In this document: piece after piece, positions 17,304 to 26,820 of the stretch | Numbering within the stretch: position 1 is the first letter of the stretch | How the letters are laid out: every line of letters starts with the position of its first letter | From: JBBRYB01 sp038238115 | GTDB lineage: Bacteria > Actinomycetota > Actinomycetes > Propionibacteriales > Nocardioidaceae | Reading direction: 5' to 3' | DNA length: 39,922 bases | Assembly (NCBI GenBank): GCA_038238115.1 | Contig: JBBRYB010000031.1 | Coordinates: forward strand, 1 to 39,922 | Position numbers and translations under genes: made by a program | Notes under the pieces: generated by a model | What the model saw: only the letters and a program-made list of their open reading frames with translations | Database searches by the model: none | What the model was told of the DNA's origin: nothing

Positions 17304-18056
17304 TTAGCGGGCACTCCAGCCGCCGTCGACCGTGATCGCCGACCCGGTGATGAACGATGCGGCCGGACCACACAGGAACGCCACCACGTCCGCGACCTCG
17401 GCCGGCTCCACCAGCCTCTTGATCGCGGTCTCGGTGAGCATCACCTTCTCAAGAACGTCGTCCTGCGAGATGTCGTGCATCCTGGCCTGATCGGCGATCT
17501 GACCCTCGACCAGCGGCGTGCGGACAAACGCCGGACACACCGTGTTGGACGTGACCCCATGGGCAGCACCTTCCAGAGCGGTGACCTTGGACAGGCCCTC
17601 GAGCCCGTGCTTGGCGGCGACGTAGGCCGACTTGTACGGCGAGGCTCGCAGGCCATGGACCGAGGAAATGTTCACGACCCGCCCGAAGCCCTTGGCGTAC
17701 ATCCCGGGAAGCGCCGCGCGGATGAGCAGGAACGGCGCCTCCAGCATGAGCCGCACGATGGTCGAGAAGCGGTCCGGCGGGAACTCATCGATGGCCGCAA
17801 CGTGCTGGACTCCGGCGTTGTTGACCAGCACGTCGACGTCGAGCGACACCTCTGCTAGCTCCGAGGTGTCGGCGAGGTCGACCTGCCAGGCCTCACCACC
17901 CACCTCCTCGGCAACCGACTGGGCCCGCTCGCCGTCGAGGTCGGCCACCGTAACGTGGGCGCCGGCCAAGGCCAGCCGGCGCGAGCACGCCGCGCCGATG
18001 CCGCTCGCGCCGCCCGTGATCAGCGCTCGCCGCCCGGACAGATCCGCTTCCGCCAC
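17304..18056 (-). CDS. SDR oxidoreductase, 3-hydroxybutyrate dehydrogenase-like
   Basis: 250 residues, classical short-chain dehydrogenase. NAD motif GGASGIG is near residues 15-21, NNAG near 83-86, and active-site Ser in NISSVHGLRASP with YKSAYVAAKHG (Tyr-x3-Lys) near 146-156. The NTVCPAFVRTPLVEGQIADQA segment is characteristic of D-3-hydroxybutyrate dehydrogenases, which oxidise 3-hydroxybutyrate to acetoacetate. GTG 18056 follows GGAGGGAG at about 9 nt, so the start is clear. It lies back to back with aceB, which also serves acetyl-CoA-based growth; whether they share regulation is unknown. 3-oxoacyl-ACP reductase is a possible alternative. Confidence 0.82.
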   Translation of the reverse strand: MAEADLSGRRALITGGASGIGAACSRRLALAGAHVTVADLDGERAQSVAEEVGGEAWQVDLADTSELAEVSLDVDVLVNNAGVQHVAAIDEFPPDRFSTIVRLMLEAPFLLIRAALPGMYAKGFGRVVNISSVHGLRASPYKSAYVAAKHGLEGLSKVTALEGAAHGVTSNTVCPAFVRTPLVEGQIADQARMHDISQDDVLEKVMLTETAIKRLVEPAEVADVVAFLCGPAASFITGSAITVDGGWSAR

Positions 18057-18287
18057 CGTGAGTCTCCCTCCGAGCGACCACGCCGCAACCTACGAGAGGC
18101 TCACGATAGCCGTCGACGTACATCCGACGACGAGCACTGGGTGACCCGATTGCGCAACTCGGGTACGGCTGGGAGAGTGTCGGAAGGCTCAGGATCGGGT
18201 CTTTCAACGTCGATCCGCCCACGGAAGACCGCACGTCGTCGGAGCCGGGGGTGAACTCGAAGAGGCGGCAATGAGGGAGATACGGGC

Positions 18288-19877
18288 ATGGCAGATGTGG
18301 AAGTAGCCGGACCGATCAGCGAACGCTTCGACGAGGTGTTGACAGACGACGCCCTGCAGTTCCTCGCCACATTGCACCGCAACTTCGACGCACGCCGCCT
18401 TGAGCTGCTCGACCTTCGCCAACGCCGCTACACCGACTTGGCGAGCGGCGGAAAGCTCGACTTCCTCTCTGAGACCAAGCAGATCCGCGACGACGACACC
18501 TGGCGGGTCGCCGAGCCCGCCCCCGGCCTGATCGACAGGCGGGCCGAGATCACCGGCCCCACCGACGCGAAAATGACGATCAATGCGCTCAACTCGGGCG
18601 CAAAGGTCTGGCTGGCCGACCACGAAGACGCCAACACGCCTCTGTGGGAGAACATGGTCCAAGGCCAGCTCAACCTCCGCGACGCGATCGAACGCAAGAT
18701 CGACTTCACCTCGCCACAAGGCAAGACTTACGTCCTCGCCGACCAGCTCGCGACGATCGTCGTACGACCGCGCGGCTGGCATCTGCCGGAGAAGCATGTG
18801 CTGGTCGACAACGAACGCATGTCCGGCAGTCTCTTCGACTTCGGTCTCTACTTCTTCCATTGCGCTCGGCTGCTGCTCGAGCGCGGTACCGGCCCGTACT
18901 TCTACCTCCCGAAGATGGAGAGCCACCTCGAGGCGCGGCTGTGGAACGAGGTGTTCGTCGACGCTCAGGATCGTCTCTCGATTCCGCAGGGCACGATCCG
19001 TGCCACCGTGTTGATCGAGACCTATCCCGCGGCGTTCGAGATGGAAGAGATCCTCTACGAGCTGCGCGACCATTCCGCGGGTCTGAACGCCGGCCGCTGG
19101 GACTACATGTTCAGTGCCATCAAGAGCTTCCGCACCCGCGGCCGGGACTTCCTCCTCCCGGACCGGAACTCGGTGACCATGACCGTGCCGTTCATGCGCG
19201 CCTACACCGAGCTGCTCGTGCACACCTGTCACAAGCGCGGCGCCCATGCCATTGGCGGTATGGCGGCCTTCATCCCCAGCAAGGACAGCGAGGTCAACGA
19301 GCAGGCCTTCGCCAAGGTGCGCGATGACAAGACCCGTGAGGCGGGAGACGGCTTCGACGGGTCCTGGGTCGCCCACCCGGGAATGGTCGGTGTCTGCACG
19401 GAGGTCTTCGACTCGGTCCTGGGCGAGAGGCCGAACCAGATCGACAAACTGCGCGACGACGTCCACGTGACGGCCACCGAGCTGCTGGATGTGGCGTCGA
19501 CTCCCGGCGAGGTCACGGAGCTCGGACTTCGCAGCAATATCAGCGTCGGGATCCAGTATCTCGAGGCCTGGCTTCGCGGCTCGGGAGCCGTCGGCATCAA
19601 CAACCTCATGGAGGACGCCGCCACCGCGGAGATCTCCCGCTCCCAGGTCTGGCAGTGGCTGCACAACTCGGTCCAGCTCTCAGACGGCCAGACCGTCACC
19701 CGCGACCTGGTGGAGCGGTTGATCGACGAGGAGGTCGAGCAGATCAGACAAGCGGCAGGCGACGAAGCGTTCGGAGAGGGCCGCTGGGACGATGCCCGCT
19801 CACTGTTCACGGAGATGGCGCTGGCGGACGACTTCGCCGACTTCCTCACCCTGCCGGCGTACGAGCGGATGCCCTGA
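18288..19877 (+). CDS. aceB: Malate synthase A
   Basis: 529 residues, full length for the AceB family, converting glyoxylate plus acetyl-CoA to malate in the glyoxylate shunt and in glycolate use. Seen motifs: VWLADHEDANTPLWENM near 105-121, FYLPKMESHLEARLWNEVF near 205-223, ATVLIETYPAAFEMEEILYELRDHSAGLN near 242-270 (in pieces, substrate and metal region), GGMAAFIPSKD near 322-332 and the C-terminal GINNLMEDAATAEISRSQVW near 438-457. GGGAG 10-15 nt before ATG 18288 fits. It heads the glcDEF-glcA run (16 nt to glcD), supplying the step after glycolate oxidation. Confidence 0.95.
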   Translation: MADVEVAGPISERFDEVLTDDALQFLATLHRNFDARRLELLDLRQRRYTDLASGGKLDFLSETKQIRDDDTWRVAEPAPGLIDRRAEITGPTDAKMTINALNSGAKVWLADHEDANTPLWENMVQGQLNLRDAIERKIDFTSPQGKTYVLADQLATIVVRPRGWHLPEKHVLVDNERMSGSLFDFGLYFFHCARLLLERGTGPYFYLPKMESHLEARLWNEVFVDAQDRLSIPQGTIRATVLIETYPAAFEMEEILYELRDHSAGLNAGRWDYMFSAIKSFRTRGRDFLLPDRNSVTMTVPFMRAYTELLVHTCHKRGAHAIGGMAAFIPSKDSEVNEQAFAKVRDDKTREAGDGFDGSWVAHPGMVGVCTEVFDSVLGERPNQIDKLRDDVHVTATELLDVASTPGEVTELGLRSNISVGIQYLEAWLRGSGAVGINNLMEDAATAEISRSQVWQWLHNSVQLSDGQTVTRDLVERLIDEEVEQIRQAAGDEAFGEGRWDDARSLFTEMALADDFADFLTLPAYERMP

Positions 19878-19893
19878 CCGAGTGGAGGCACTC

Positions 19894-21351
19894 ATGGACC
19901 TGGAAGAGCTCGCTGCGCGGTTACGCTCAGAGATCGGTGCTGACGCGGTCCTCACCGATCGCCAGCAGCGACGCACCTACGAGTGCGACGGCCTTGCCCA
20001 CTACAAGGTGATGCCGGCGATCGTCGTGCTCCCCCGCACCACCGAGCACGTCGTGGCGGTGGTGCGCGCCTGTATCGACGCCGATGTGCCGTACGTCGCA
20101 CGCGGCTCAGGTACGGGCCTCTCCGGCGGCGCGCTCCCGCATGCCGACGGTGTGCTGGTCGTCACGTCTCAGATGCGGGCGATCAAGGAGATCGACGCTC
20201 CCAACCAGTTGGCTGTCGTCGAGCCCGGCGCCATCAACCTGCAGGTTACCCGGGCCGCCACCCCACTGGGCTACTACTACGCGCCGGACCCGTCCAGCCA
20301 GCAGATCTGCTCCATCGGCGGGAACGTCGCGGAGAACTCAGGCGGCGCCCACTGCCTGAAGTACGGGTTCACGACCAACCATGTCTGGGGAGTCGAGCTC
20401 GTCGCACCCGACGCGGAGGTGATTCGGCTCGGCGGCAAGGCGCCTGACCCGCCTGGATACGACCTGCTCGGGGCGTTCGTCGGATCCGAGGGAACCCTCG
20501 GCATCGCGACCGAGGTCACGGCCCGACTGATGCGCACACCCGAGGCCGTGCGTACCCTCCTCGCCGCCTTCAAGTCGACCGACGAGGCGGGCGGGGCCGT
20601 ATCGGCCATCATCGGCGCCGGGGTGATCCCCGCCGCGATCGAGATGATGGATGCACTGGCGATCGAGGCGGCCGAGGCGGCCGTCCACTGCAACTACCCG
20701 CGCGGTGCCGGCGCGGTGCTCATCGTCGAGCTCGACGGGCCAGGGGTCGAGGTGGAGGCACAGTTCGCCCAAGTGGAGGCGCACTGCCAGGACAACTCGG
20801 CCTTCGAGATCCGCATCGCCGCCGACGACGCTGAACGGGCGCTGTTCTGGAAGGGCCGCAAGTCAGCCTTCGCCGCTGTCGGGCGGATCAGCCCCGACTA
20901 CATCGTCCAGGACGGCGTGATCCCGAGGACCGCACTGCCCGACGTCCTGCGTCGCATCGCGGAGCTCTCCGGCTCAAGCGGCGTACGCGTGGCCAACGTC
21001 TTCCATGCCGGCGACGGCAACCTGCACCCACTCGTGCTCTTCGACGCATCGGTACCCGGGCAGGCCGAGGACGCCGAGGAGGTCTCCGCGGCGATCCTCG
21101 ACCTGTGCATCGAGTACGGCGGATCCATCACCGGCGAGCACGGCGTCGGCATGGACAAGGCCAAATACATGTCGCGCATGTTCACCGACGACGACCTCGA
21201 CACCATGCAGCTGTTGCGGTGCGCCTTTGACCCGTCCAACCTGTCCAACCCGGGAAAGATCTTCCCCACACCTCGCCTCTGCGGTGAGGTTCCAGGCAGA
21301 CACAAGGGCGCCCATCCCCTGCAGAAGTCCGGACTCGCGGAGGTGTTCTGA
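19894..21351 (+). CDS. glcD: Glycolate oxidase subunit GlcD (FAD)
   Basis: 485 residues from ATG 19894, with GGAGG just before it; the frame is open upstream but this start fits the family. FAD-binding PCMH-type domain: VARGSGTGLSGGALPHADGV near 68-87 binds the FAD pyrophosphate, with the VAENSGGAHCLKYGFTTNHVWG segment near 148-169. The C-terminal FAD-linked oxidase part carries VFHAGDGNLHPLVLFD near 370-385 and GSITGEHGVGMDKAKYM near 409-425. It oxidises glycolate (or another 2-hydroxy acid such as lactate) with partners GlcE and GlcF. It follows aceB by 16 nt and glcE follows after 2 nt. Confidence 0.93.
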   Translation: MDLEELAARLRSEIGADAVLTDRQQRRTYECDGLAHYKVMPAIVVLPRTTEHVVAVVRACIDADVPYVARGSGTGLSGGALPHADGVLVVTSQMRAIKEIDAPNQLAVVEPGAINLQVTRAATPLGYYYAPDPSSQQICSIGGNVAENSGGAHCLKYGFTTNHVWGVELVAPDAEVIRLGGKAPDPPGYDLLGAFVGSEGTLGIATEVTARLMRTPEAVRTLLAAFKSTDEAGGAVSAIIGAGVIPAAIEMMDALAIEAAEAAVHCNYPRGAGAVLIVELDGPGVEVEAQFAQVEAHCQDNSAFEIRIAADDAERALFWKGRKSAFAAVGRISPDYIVQDGVIPRTALPDVLRRIAELSGSSGVRVANVFHAGDGNLHPLVLFDASVPGQAEDAEEVSAAILDLCIEYGGSITGEHGVGMDKAKYMSRMFTDDDLDTMQLLRCAFDPSNLSNPGKIFPTPRLCGEVPGRHKGAHPLQKSGLAEVF

Positions 21352-21353
21352 CG

Positions 21354-22598
21354 ATGGCGTCCGACGCGACCTTGGACGGGCTGCGCAAGGTTTGTGACGA
21401 TCGGGCCCGACCGGCCGATGACACCGACACAGTCCTCGGCGTACCGGCGAGGTACGTCGTCGCCCCGACTTCGACGGAAGAGGCCGCCGAAGTACTCCGA
21501 CTCGCCAGCCAGCACGGCCTGCGGATCGTCGCCCGCGGTGCCGGGACCAAGCTCGACTGGGGCACGCCCCTCGCCAACGTCGACCTCATCCTGGACACCA
21601 GCCTGATCAGCGGCGTCGTCGAGCATGCGGCGGGCGACTTGGTGGTCGTAGTGCGGGCGGGTACGACGGTCGAGACCCTGCAGTCCACCCTGGCCGAGGC
21701 AGGCCAGCAGCTCGCCCTCGACACTCCCGAGCCCGCTTCGACGATCGGAGGGACCGTCGCCAGCAACACCAGCGGTCCCCGCCGCCTGCTCTACGGGACG
21801 CTGCGCGACCTGGTGATCGGAATCACTTTTGTGCGCGCCGACGGCGTCGTCGCCAAAGCGGGCGGCAAGGTCGTGAAGAACGTGGCGGGCTACGACTTCG
21901 CCAAACTGCTTACCGGCAGCTACGGGACCCTGGGCTTGATCACCCAAGTCGCATTTCGGCTGCACCCGCTGCCTGCCGCACGCCGCGTCGTCACCACAGA
22001 GGTGACCGGTGCGGAGGAGGCAGGCCGGGTGGTGGCGGCGGTGTTCGGATCGCAGGTGGTGCCCACTGCCCTGGAGGTAGACCAACCGGCCGACGGGCCG
22101 CTGACCGTGGCCGTCGTGCTTGAGGGCACCGAGCAGGGGGTAGCAGGACGCGAAGCCACGACGGCGGAACTGCTCGCAGACGCGGCTGTCAGTGACCACG
22201 TACCTCCGTGGTTCGGGGCCTACCCGTTCGCCTCCGGGCAGACCGGCCTGAAGCTGACGACCGAGATCGCGGGTCTGCCGAGGCTGCTCACCGCCGTACG
22301 AGACGCGGCTGGCCGGCACGGGCTGCCCATCGCCACCCGCGGTTCCGCGGTCGGTGTGCTGTATGCCGCACTACCGGCGACGGCCGCACCGCAGACCGTC
22401 GCGGCTGTGGTGCAGGATCTGCGTGCAGCCGCCAACTCGTACTCCGGGAGCGTCGTCGTCCTCACGGCGCCCGCGGAAGTGCGCGACCGCGTCGACATGT
22501 GGGGTCCGGTGCCGGGGCTTGACCTGATGCGCCGGATCAAGGACCAGCTCGACCCCGAGCAGCGGCTGGCGCCGGGGCGTTTCGTGGGAGGAATCTAA
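21354..22598 (+). CDS. glcE: Glycolate oxidase subunit GlcE
   Basis: 414 residues, a second FAD-binding PCMH protein, shorter than GlcD as usual. RGAGTKLDWGTPLANVDL near 63-80 is the pyrophosphate loop, and GGTVASNTSGPRRLLYGTLRD near 131-151 (interrupted conserved sites) is the FAD-cap region. GGKVVKNVAGYDFAKLLTGSYGTLG near 168-192 is a GlcE hallmark. It begins 2 nt after the glcD stop and is probably translated by coupling. It bridges electrons between GlcD and GlcF. Confidence 0.9.
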   Translation: MASDATLDGLRKVCDDRARPADDTDTVLGVPARYVVAPTSTEEAAEVLRLASQHGLRIVARGAGTKLDWGTPLANVDLILDTSLISGVVEHAAGDLVVVVRAGTTVETLQSTLAEAGQQLALDTPEPASTIGGTVASNTSGPRRLLYGTLRDLVIGITFVRADGVVAKAGGKVVKNVAGYDFAKLLTGSYGTLGLITQVAFRLHPLPAARRVVTTEVTGAEEAGRVVAAVFGSQVVPTALEVDQPADGPLTVAVVLEGTEQGVAGREATTAELLADAAVSDHVPPWFGAYPFASGQTGLKLTTEIAGLPRLLTAVRDAAGRHGLPIATRGSAVGVLYAALPATAAPQTVAAVVQDLRAAANSYSGSVVVLTAPAEVRDRVDMWGPVPGLDLMRRIKDQLDPEQRLAPGRFVGGI

Positions 22599-22619
22599 AT
22601 TGAGCGCTGGAGGAATCTG

Positions 22620-24032
22620 ATGACGAGCAACCCGTCGCCGGTGGACGCCTCACACGGCACCCTGGGAGCCGGGGGGCCGCAGGATGTGCCCGCGCCCACC
22701 GGCACCCCGGCGTTTGACGACCACCACCCGCCGTCGGCCGAGCTCGCCGCGGACTGTGTGCACTGCGGCTTCTGCCTGCCGACCTGCCCGACCTACATGC
22801 TGTGGGGCGAGGAGATGGACAGCCCCCGCGGCCGGATCTACCTCATGCAGCAAGGCCTCGAGGGCGAGCCGATGTCGGACTCGATGGTTGGCCACTTCGA
22901 CGCCTGCCTCGGCTGCATGGCCTGCGTCACCGCCTGCCCGTCGGGCGTCCAGTACGACAACCTGATCGAGGCCACTCGGGCACAGGTCGAGCGGCGACAC
23001 CAGCGCCCGGCCGACGACCGGCTGCTGCGAGCCGCCATCTTCGCCCTCTTCCCGTATCCACGGCGGCTGCGGCTGCTGCGTGGTCCGCTCAAGGCCTACC
23101 AGCGCAGCGGCCTGCAGCGGCTGGTTCAGCGCAGCGGGTTGCTGGAACGGCTGGCGCCGCCGCTGGCGGCGATGGAGGCCCTTGCGCCCCCGATGGGCAA
23201 GTCCGAGAGGCTGCCGGAGCGCGTGCCGGCTGTCGGTCAGCGCCGTGCGGTGGTCGGCCTGCTCACGGGCTGCGTCCAAGGTGAGTTCTTCCCCGAGGTC
23301 AACGCGGCCACCGCCCGCGTACTCGCCGCCGAGGGATGCGACGTCGTGATCCCCAACAACCAAGGCTGCTGCGGCGCCCTGAGCGTACACAACGGCCGCG
23401 AGGCGGAGGCGATCGTTTTCGCCAAGCGCACGATCGACGTATTCGAGGCGGCAGACGTCGAGACGGTCGTGGTCAACGCCGCCGGCTGTGGCTCCTCGAT
23501 GAAGGAGTATGCCGAGCTTCTCTGCGACGACCCGGCGTACGCCGAACGCGCGTCACGGTTCGCGTCGTCGGTGCGCGACATCTCAGAGCTGCTCGACAGC
23601 CTGGGACCCGTCGCCCCAAGACACCCGTTTCCGGTCACCGTCGCCTACCACGACGCATGCCACCTCGCACATGCGCAGGGCGTCCGGGCTCAGCCCCGGG
23701 CGTTGCTCGCGGCCATCCCAGAGTTGGAAGTGCGCGAGATCGCCGATCCGGAGATCTGCTGCGGCTCGGCGGGTGTCTACAACCTGCTCAACCCCGAGCC
23801 CGCGCGGGAGCTCGGTGACCGCAAGGCGCGCAACGTCCTCGCTACCGGAGCAGACCTGCTCGTCACCGCAAACCCCGGCTGCCTGATGCAGGTAGCCGCC
23901 TCGGCCCGACGCCTCGGCGAGTCCATCGCCTTGGCACACACGGTCCAGGTTCTCGACGCCTCGATCCGCGGTCTGCAGCCCGACACGTTCGAAGCGGCCC
24001 GTCGCCAACCCAACCCTTCAATCACGAGGTGA
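22620..24032 (+). CDS. glcF: Glycolate oxidase iron-sulfur subunit GlcF
   Basis: 470 residues. Two ferredoxin-type 4Fe-4S motifs, CVHCGFCLPTCP (near 41-52) and CLGCMACVTACP (near 98-109), deliver electrons to the membrane. Two CCG domains of the heterodisulfide-reductase type are seen: NNQGCCGAL with AGCGSSMKEY, and YHDACHLAH with EICCGSAG. GGAGG lies about 9 nt before ATG 22620. The N-terminus carries an extra ~35-residue Pro/Ser-rich segment before the first cluster. Spacing of 21 nt from glcE and 4 nt to the permease supports one operon. Confidence 0.92.
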   Translation: MTSNPSPVDASHGTLGAGGPQDVPAPTGTPAFDDHHPPSAELAADCVHCGFCLPTCPTYMLWGEEMDSPRGRIYLMQQGLEGEPMSDSMVGHFDACLGCMACVTACPSGVQYDNLIEATRAQVERRHQRPADDRLLRAAIFALFPYPRRLRLLRGPLKAYQRSGLQRLVQRSGLLERLAPPLAAMEALAPPMGKSERLPERVPAVGQRRAVVGLLTGCVQGEFFPEVNAATARVLAAEGCDVVIPNNQGCCGALSVHNGREAEAIVFAKRTIDVFEAADVETVVVNAAGCGSSMKEYAELLCDDPAYAERASRFASSVRDISELLDSLGPVAPRHPFPVTVAYHDACHLAHAQGVRAQPRALLAAIPELEVREIADPEICCGSAGVYNLLNPEPARELGDRKARNVLATGADLLVTANPGCLMQVAASARRLGESIALAHTVQVLDASIRGLQPDTFEAARRQPNPSITR

Positions 24033-24036
24033 CAGC

Positions 24037-25764
24037 ATGTACCAGCAGATACTCGATCCCGTCGGCGGTTCGTACGCTCTTACCTCGATCTTCGCCGTGC
24101 TACCGATCCTCACGCTGTTCGTTTTGCTCGGCGTGCTCCAGGTGCGGGCCTGGGTCGCTGCCCTGATCGCCCTCGCGGTCGCGGTCGTCATCGCCATTGC
24201 CGTGTACTCCATGCCGGTCGGACAAACGCTGCTGTCGGCGTCTGAGGGTGCAGTGTTTGGTTTCTTCCCGATCCTCTGGATCGTGATCAATGCGATCTGG
24301 ATCTACAACCTCACTGTCGCAACGGGGCATTTCGACGTGCTGCGCCGCTCCTTCGCAGGGGTCAGCCCAGACATGCGCATTCAGGCGATCATCATCGCCT
24401 TCTGCTTCGGGGCGCTGCTCGAGGCGCTCGCCGGCTTCGGCACGCCAGTCGCCATCAGCGCCGTCATGCTCATCGCCCTCGGCTTCCAACCGCTCAAGGC
24501 CGCCACCGTGGCGCTGATCGCGAACACCGCGCCCGTCGCGTTCGGTGCGCTGGCAATCCCCATCGTGACCCTCGCCGACATCACGTCTGGAGTGAACAAC
24601 GACCCTGGCCTGACCGTCGACACGCTCGGCTCGATGGTGGGCCGACAGACACCGATCCTTGCGTTCATCGTACCGCTGGTACTTGTCGCCGTCGTCGACG
24701 GCCGGCGCGGTCTTCGTCAGACGTGGCTGCCCGCGCTCGTGGCCGGCGGAGTGTTCGGAGTGGCGCAGTTCATCGCTTCCAACTACATCTCGGTGCTGCT
24801 CACTGACATCATCGCCTCGCTGCTGTCCCTTGCCGCGCTGGTGCTCCTGGTCCGGGTCTGGCAGCCGGTGGAGTCTCCGGATCTGCACGCGTCGGACGGC
24901 GCGCAGGCGGGCACCACCGCTGCTCGTGGTTCCGACAGCGCAGCCCCGCGCGCGTCCGAGCCAGGTGCGACAACCACCGCGGCGCGGGTAGGCGGAGATG
25001 CCGTCGCCGACTCCGGCGGTGATATCGCCCGCGCCTATGCGCCCTACATCATCATCATCGCCATCTTTTCGATCGCGAACATCACCAGCGTGAAAGCCGC
25101 CTTGGAGAAGGCACCCTGGTACTACGAGTTCCAGTGGCCGGGGCTCCACGTGACCAACTCGAGCGGGGACCCGCTGTCGTCGCTGTTGTTCAAGTTCAAC
25201 TGGCTGGAGGCTGCCGGCACACTCCTGATCCTGGCCGGGATCTTGACAGTGCTGGTGCTGCAGATGTCACCGGCACGCGCCGTGAAGGCTTACATCGACA
25301 CCTACATCCAGCTGCGCACCGCGATCGTCACCGTAATGGCAGTGCTCGCCCTTGCCTACGTCATGAACCAGTCGGGACAGACCACCACACTGGGCTTCTT
25401 CGTGGCCGGAGCCGGAGGCGTCTTCGTGATCTTCTCACCCGTGCTCGGCTGGCTGGGCGTCTCCGTGACTGGGTCGGATACCTCGTCCAACGCACTTTTT
25501 GGTGCTCTGCAGGTGCAGACCGCGGCCAAGGCGGGCCTCGACCCTGTGCTGCTTGCGGGGGCCAACTCGTCCGGTGGCGTGATGGGAAAGATGATCTCCC
25601 CCCAGAACCTGGCGATCGCGGCTGCGGCCGTGGGGATGGCCGGCCGCGAGGGCGAGCTGTTCCGCAAGGTGCTCGGCTGGAGCCTCATCCTGCTGGTTCT
25701 TATGTGCATCATCGTGTCGCTGCAAGCCACCCCTGTGCTGGACTGGATGGTGCCCGCACACTGA
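24037..25764 (+). CDS. glcA: L-lactate/glycolate permease (LctP/GlcA family)
   Basis: 575 residues, matching the LctP family in length and features. About 12-13 membrane segments are visible, including an N-terminal pair of long helices and the conserved EALAGFGTPVAISAVMLIALGF near 130-151 (in family signature) and NTAPVAFGALAIPI near 165-178. GSDTSSNALFGALQVQTA near 482-499 is the other family signature, and SSGGVMGKMISPQNLAIA near 512-529 is also typical. A ~45-residue hydrophilic Ala/Ser insert (about 285-330) between membrane segments is longer than I would expect. Being the last gene of the glycolate operon, glycolate is the likely substrate; lactate is an alternative. Confidence 0.9.
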   Translation: MYQQILDPVGGSYALTSIFAVLPILTLFVLLGVLQVRAWVAALIALAVAVVIAIAVYSMPVGQTLLSASEGAVFGFFPILWIVINAIWIYNLTVATGHFDVLRRSFAGVSPDMRIQAIIIAFCFGALLEALAGFGTPVAISAVMLIALGFQPLKAATVALIANTAPVAFGALAIPIVTLADITSGVNNDPGLTVDTLGSMVGRQTPILAFIVPLVLVAVVDGRRGLRQTWLPALVAGGVFGVAQFIASNYISVLLTDIIASLLSLAALVLLVRVWQPVESPDLHASDGAQAGTTAARGSDSAAPRASEPGATTTAARVGGDAVADSGGDIARAYAPYIIIIAIFSIANITSVKAALEKAPWYYEFQWPGLHVTNSSGDPLSSLLFKFNWLEAAGTLLILAGILTVLVLQMSPARAVKAYIDTYIQLRTAIVTVMAVLALAYVMNQSGQTTTLGFFVAGAGGVFVIFSPVLGWLGVSVTGSDTSSNALFGALQVQTAAKAGLDPVLLAGANSSGGVMGKMISPQNLAIAAAAVGMAGREGELFRKVLGWSLILLVLMCIIVSLQATPVLDWMVPAH

Positions 25765-25818
25765 CCGAGGCTGAGCTCCTGAGGAGAGGCGGCTGTGACG
25801 GGTGACAGCCACGACGAC

Positions 25819-26590
25819 ATGCGGTTAAACGTCGAGGTCACCGACGACCAGGTCAGCCAGTTCGCATCCCAGGGGTCCTCAGGCTCGACAGACAGACGAG
25901 TGAAGCGGAGGTGCTCGGGCTCCCACGCCTCCTATGACCGGCTCTGCGAGCCGGGGGCTGACGTCGCGGAGCGCGACCGGGTGGAGCTCGCCGGTGGCAG
26001 AGACAAGCCCGGAACACTCCCCAGATCCTCGCCCCGATCACTACGCACCCGAGCTGCTGGACACGACGGCATACCACAACGCTGAGACAGTGGCGCGTCG
26101 GCTCCTGGGTGACGACGCGCAACGGATGGGTATGCATGCGATCCGCTAGCCGCCCCGCGACGGAGCAGAGACTCCGCGGCACCAGGACGAGGCCTACTGG
26201 GATCCGGCGATGGACAACCGCGCCCTCAGCATCTGGATGCCCCTTCAGACCGCTACGCCCAACAAAGGCTGCATGCAGTTCGTGGGCGGATCACACCTGC
26301 TCGACGTGCAAGACCACCATCTCGTCGACCCGGACTCCGATGGCGTCGTGGTCAGCGACCTCGCCACCGTGGGGAAGCTGTGGCCTGTCCGCTGCTTTGC
26401 GGGTGGAGCGACGATCCATGCAAATCGCACCCTGCACGACGCCGGCCGGAACCTCACAGATGGGCCCCGCCGCGCCCTCATCATGGCGTCCGCTGCCCGC
26501 CGCAACCCCGTTCGGTCGCCCGGACGTTCCGATGGCAGCGCCCGGAGTGGTACGACTGACGGCTATCAACGCGGGATCCCCTCGGCGTGA
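25819..26590 (+). pseudogene. Phytanoyl-CoA dioxygenase (PhyH) family pseudogene
   Basis: Begins RLNVEVTDDQVSQFASQG, then needs shifts at about 25875 and 25930 to rejoin YDRLCEPGADVAERDRVE and PDHYAPELLDTTAYHNAE with RRLLGDDAQRMGMHAIR. There an in-frame TAG (26147-26149) replaces a sense codon, and PPRDGAETPRHQDEAYWDP continues in the same frame. The 2-oxoglutarate/Fe(II) site is intact: HQD at about 26180-26188 and the distal GGATIHANRTLHDAGRN. A last shift near 26530 precedes WQRPEWYD. Three or more indels plus one nonsense codon argue for real decay. The ancestral enzyme hydroxylated an unknown small substrate. Confidence 0.82.
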
Positions 26591-26697
26591 GATCTCCGTT
26601 GGCCTTCTCCGGCGCATAGTCGACATCGCCGCCGCTTGCTCATGGTCGCAGACTGCTGCCGTGTCCGGGCACTACAGTGGACGCGAGGCAGAACCGT

Positions 26698-26706
26698 GGG
26701 AGGTGA
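26698..26706 (+). promoter_or_regulatory. Strong ribosome site for the 34-residue peptide
   Basis: GGGAGGTGA lies 6 nt before GTG 26713. It is the main argument that the small frame is translated. Confidence 0.55.
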
Positions 26707-26712
26707 CGTGGC

Positions 26713-26817
26713 GTGTTCGATGTCGGGCTTCCCGAGTTCCTGGTCCTGCTCGTGCTGCTTCTCGTCGTCGTGGGAGTTGTGGCCTTTGTGATGCGGCGTG
26801 GGTCCAGCAAGTCGTAG
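26713..26817 (+). CDS. 34-residue single-pass membrane peptide
   Basis: A GTG-started frame encodes a peptide beginning MFDVGLPEFLVLLVLL, running through one hydrophobic helix (about residues 9-26, all Leu/Val/Gly/Phe) and ending in the basic tail MRRGSSKS. The short amphipathic start recalls TatA/E-type peptides but the rest is too short to assign. A near-perfect ribosome site precedes it. It sits between the PhyH relic and the minus-strand PPOX gene, its stop 4 nt from that gene's stop. Function unknown; the composition looks deliberate rather than random. Confidence 0.55.
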   Translation: MFDVGLPEFLVLLVLLLVVVGVVAFVMRRGSSKS

Positions 26818-26820
26818 CCC

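Noticed and set aside
18204..19664. Long minus-strand frame opposite aceB
   Set aside because: Shadow of a well-supported malate synthase; no family sequence.
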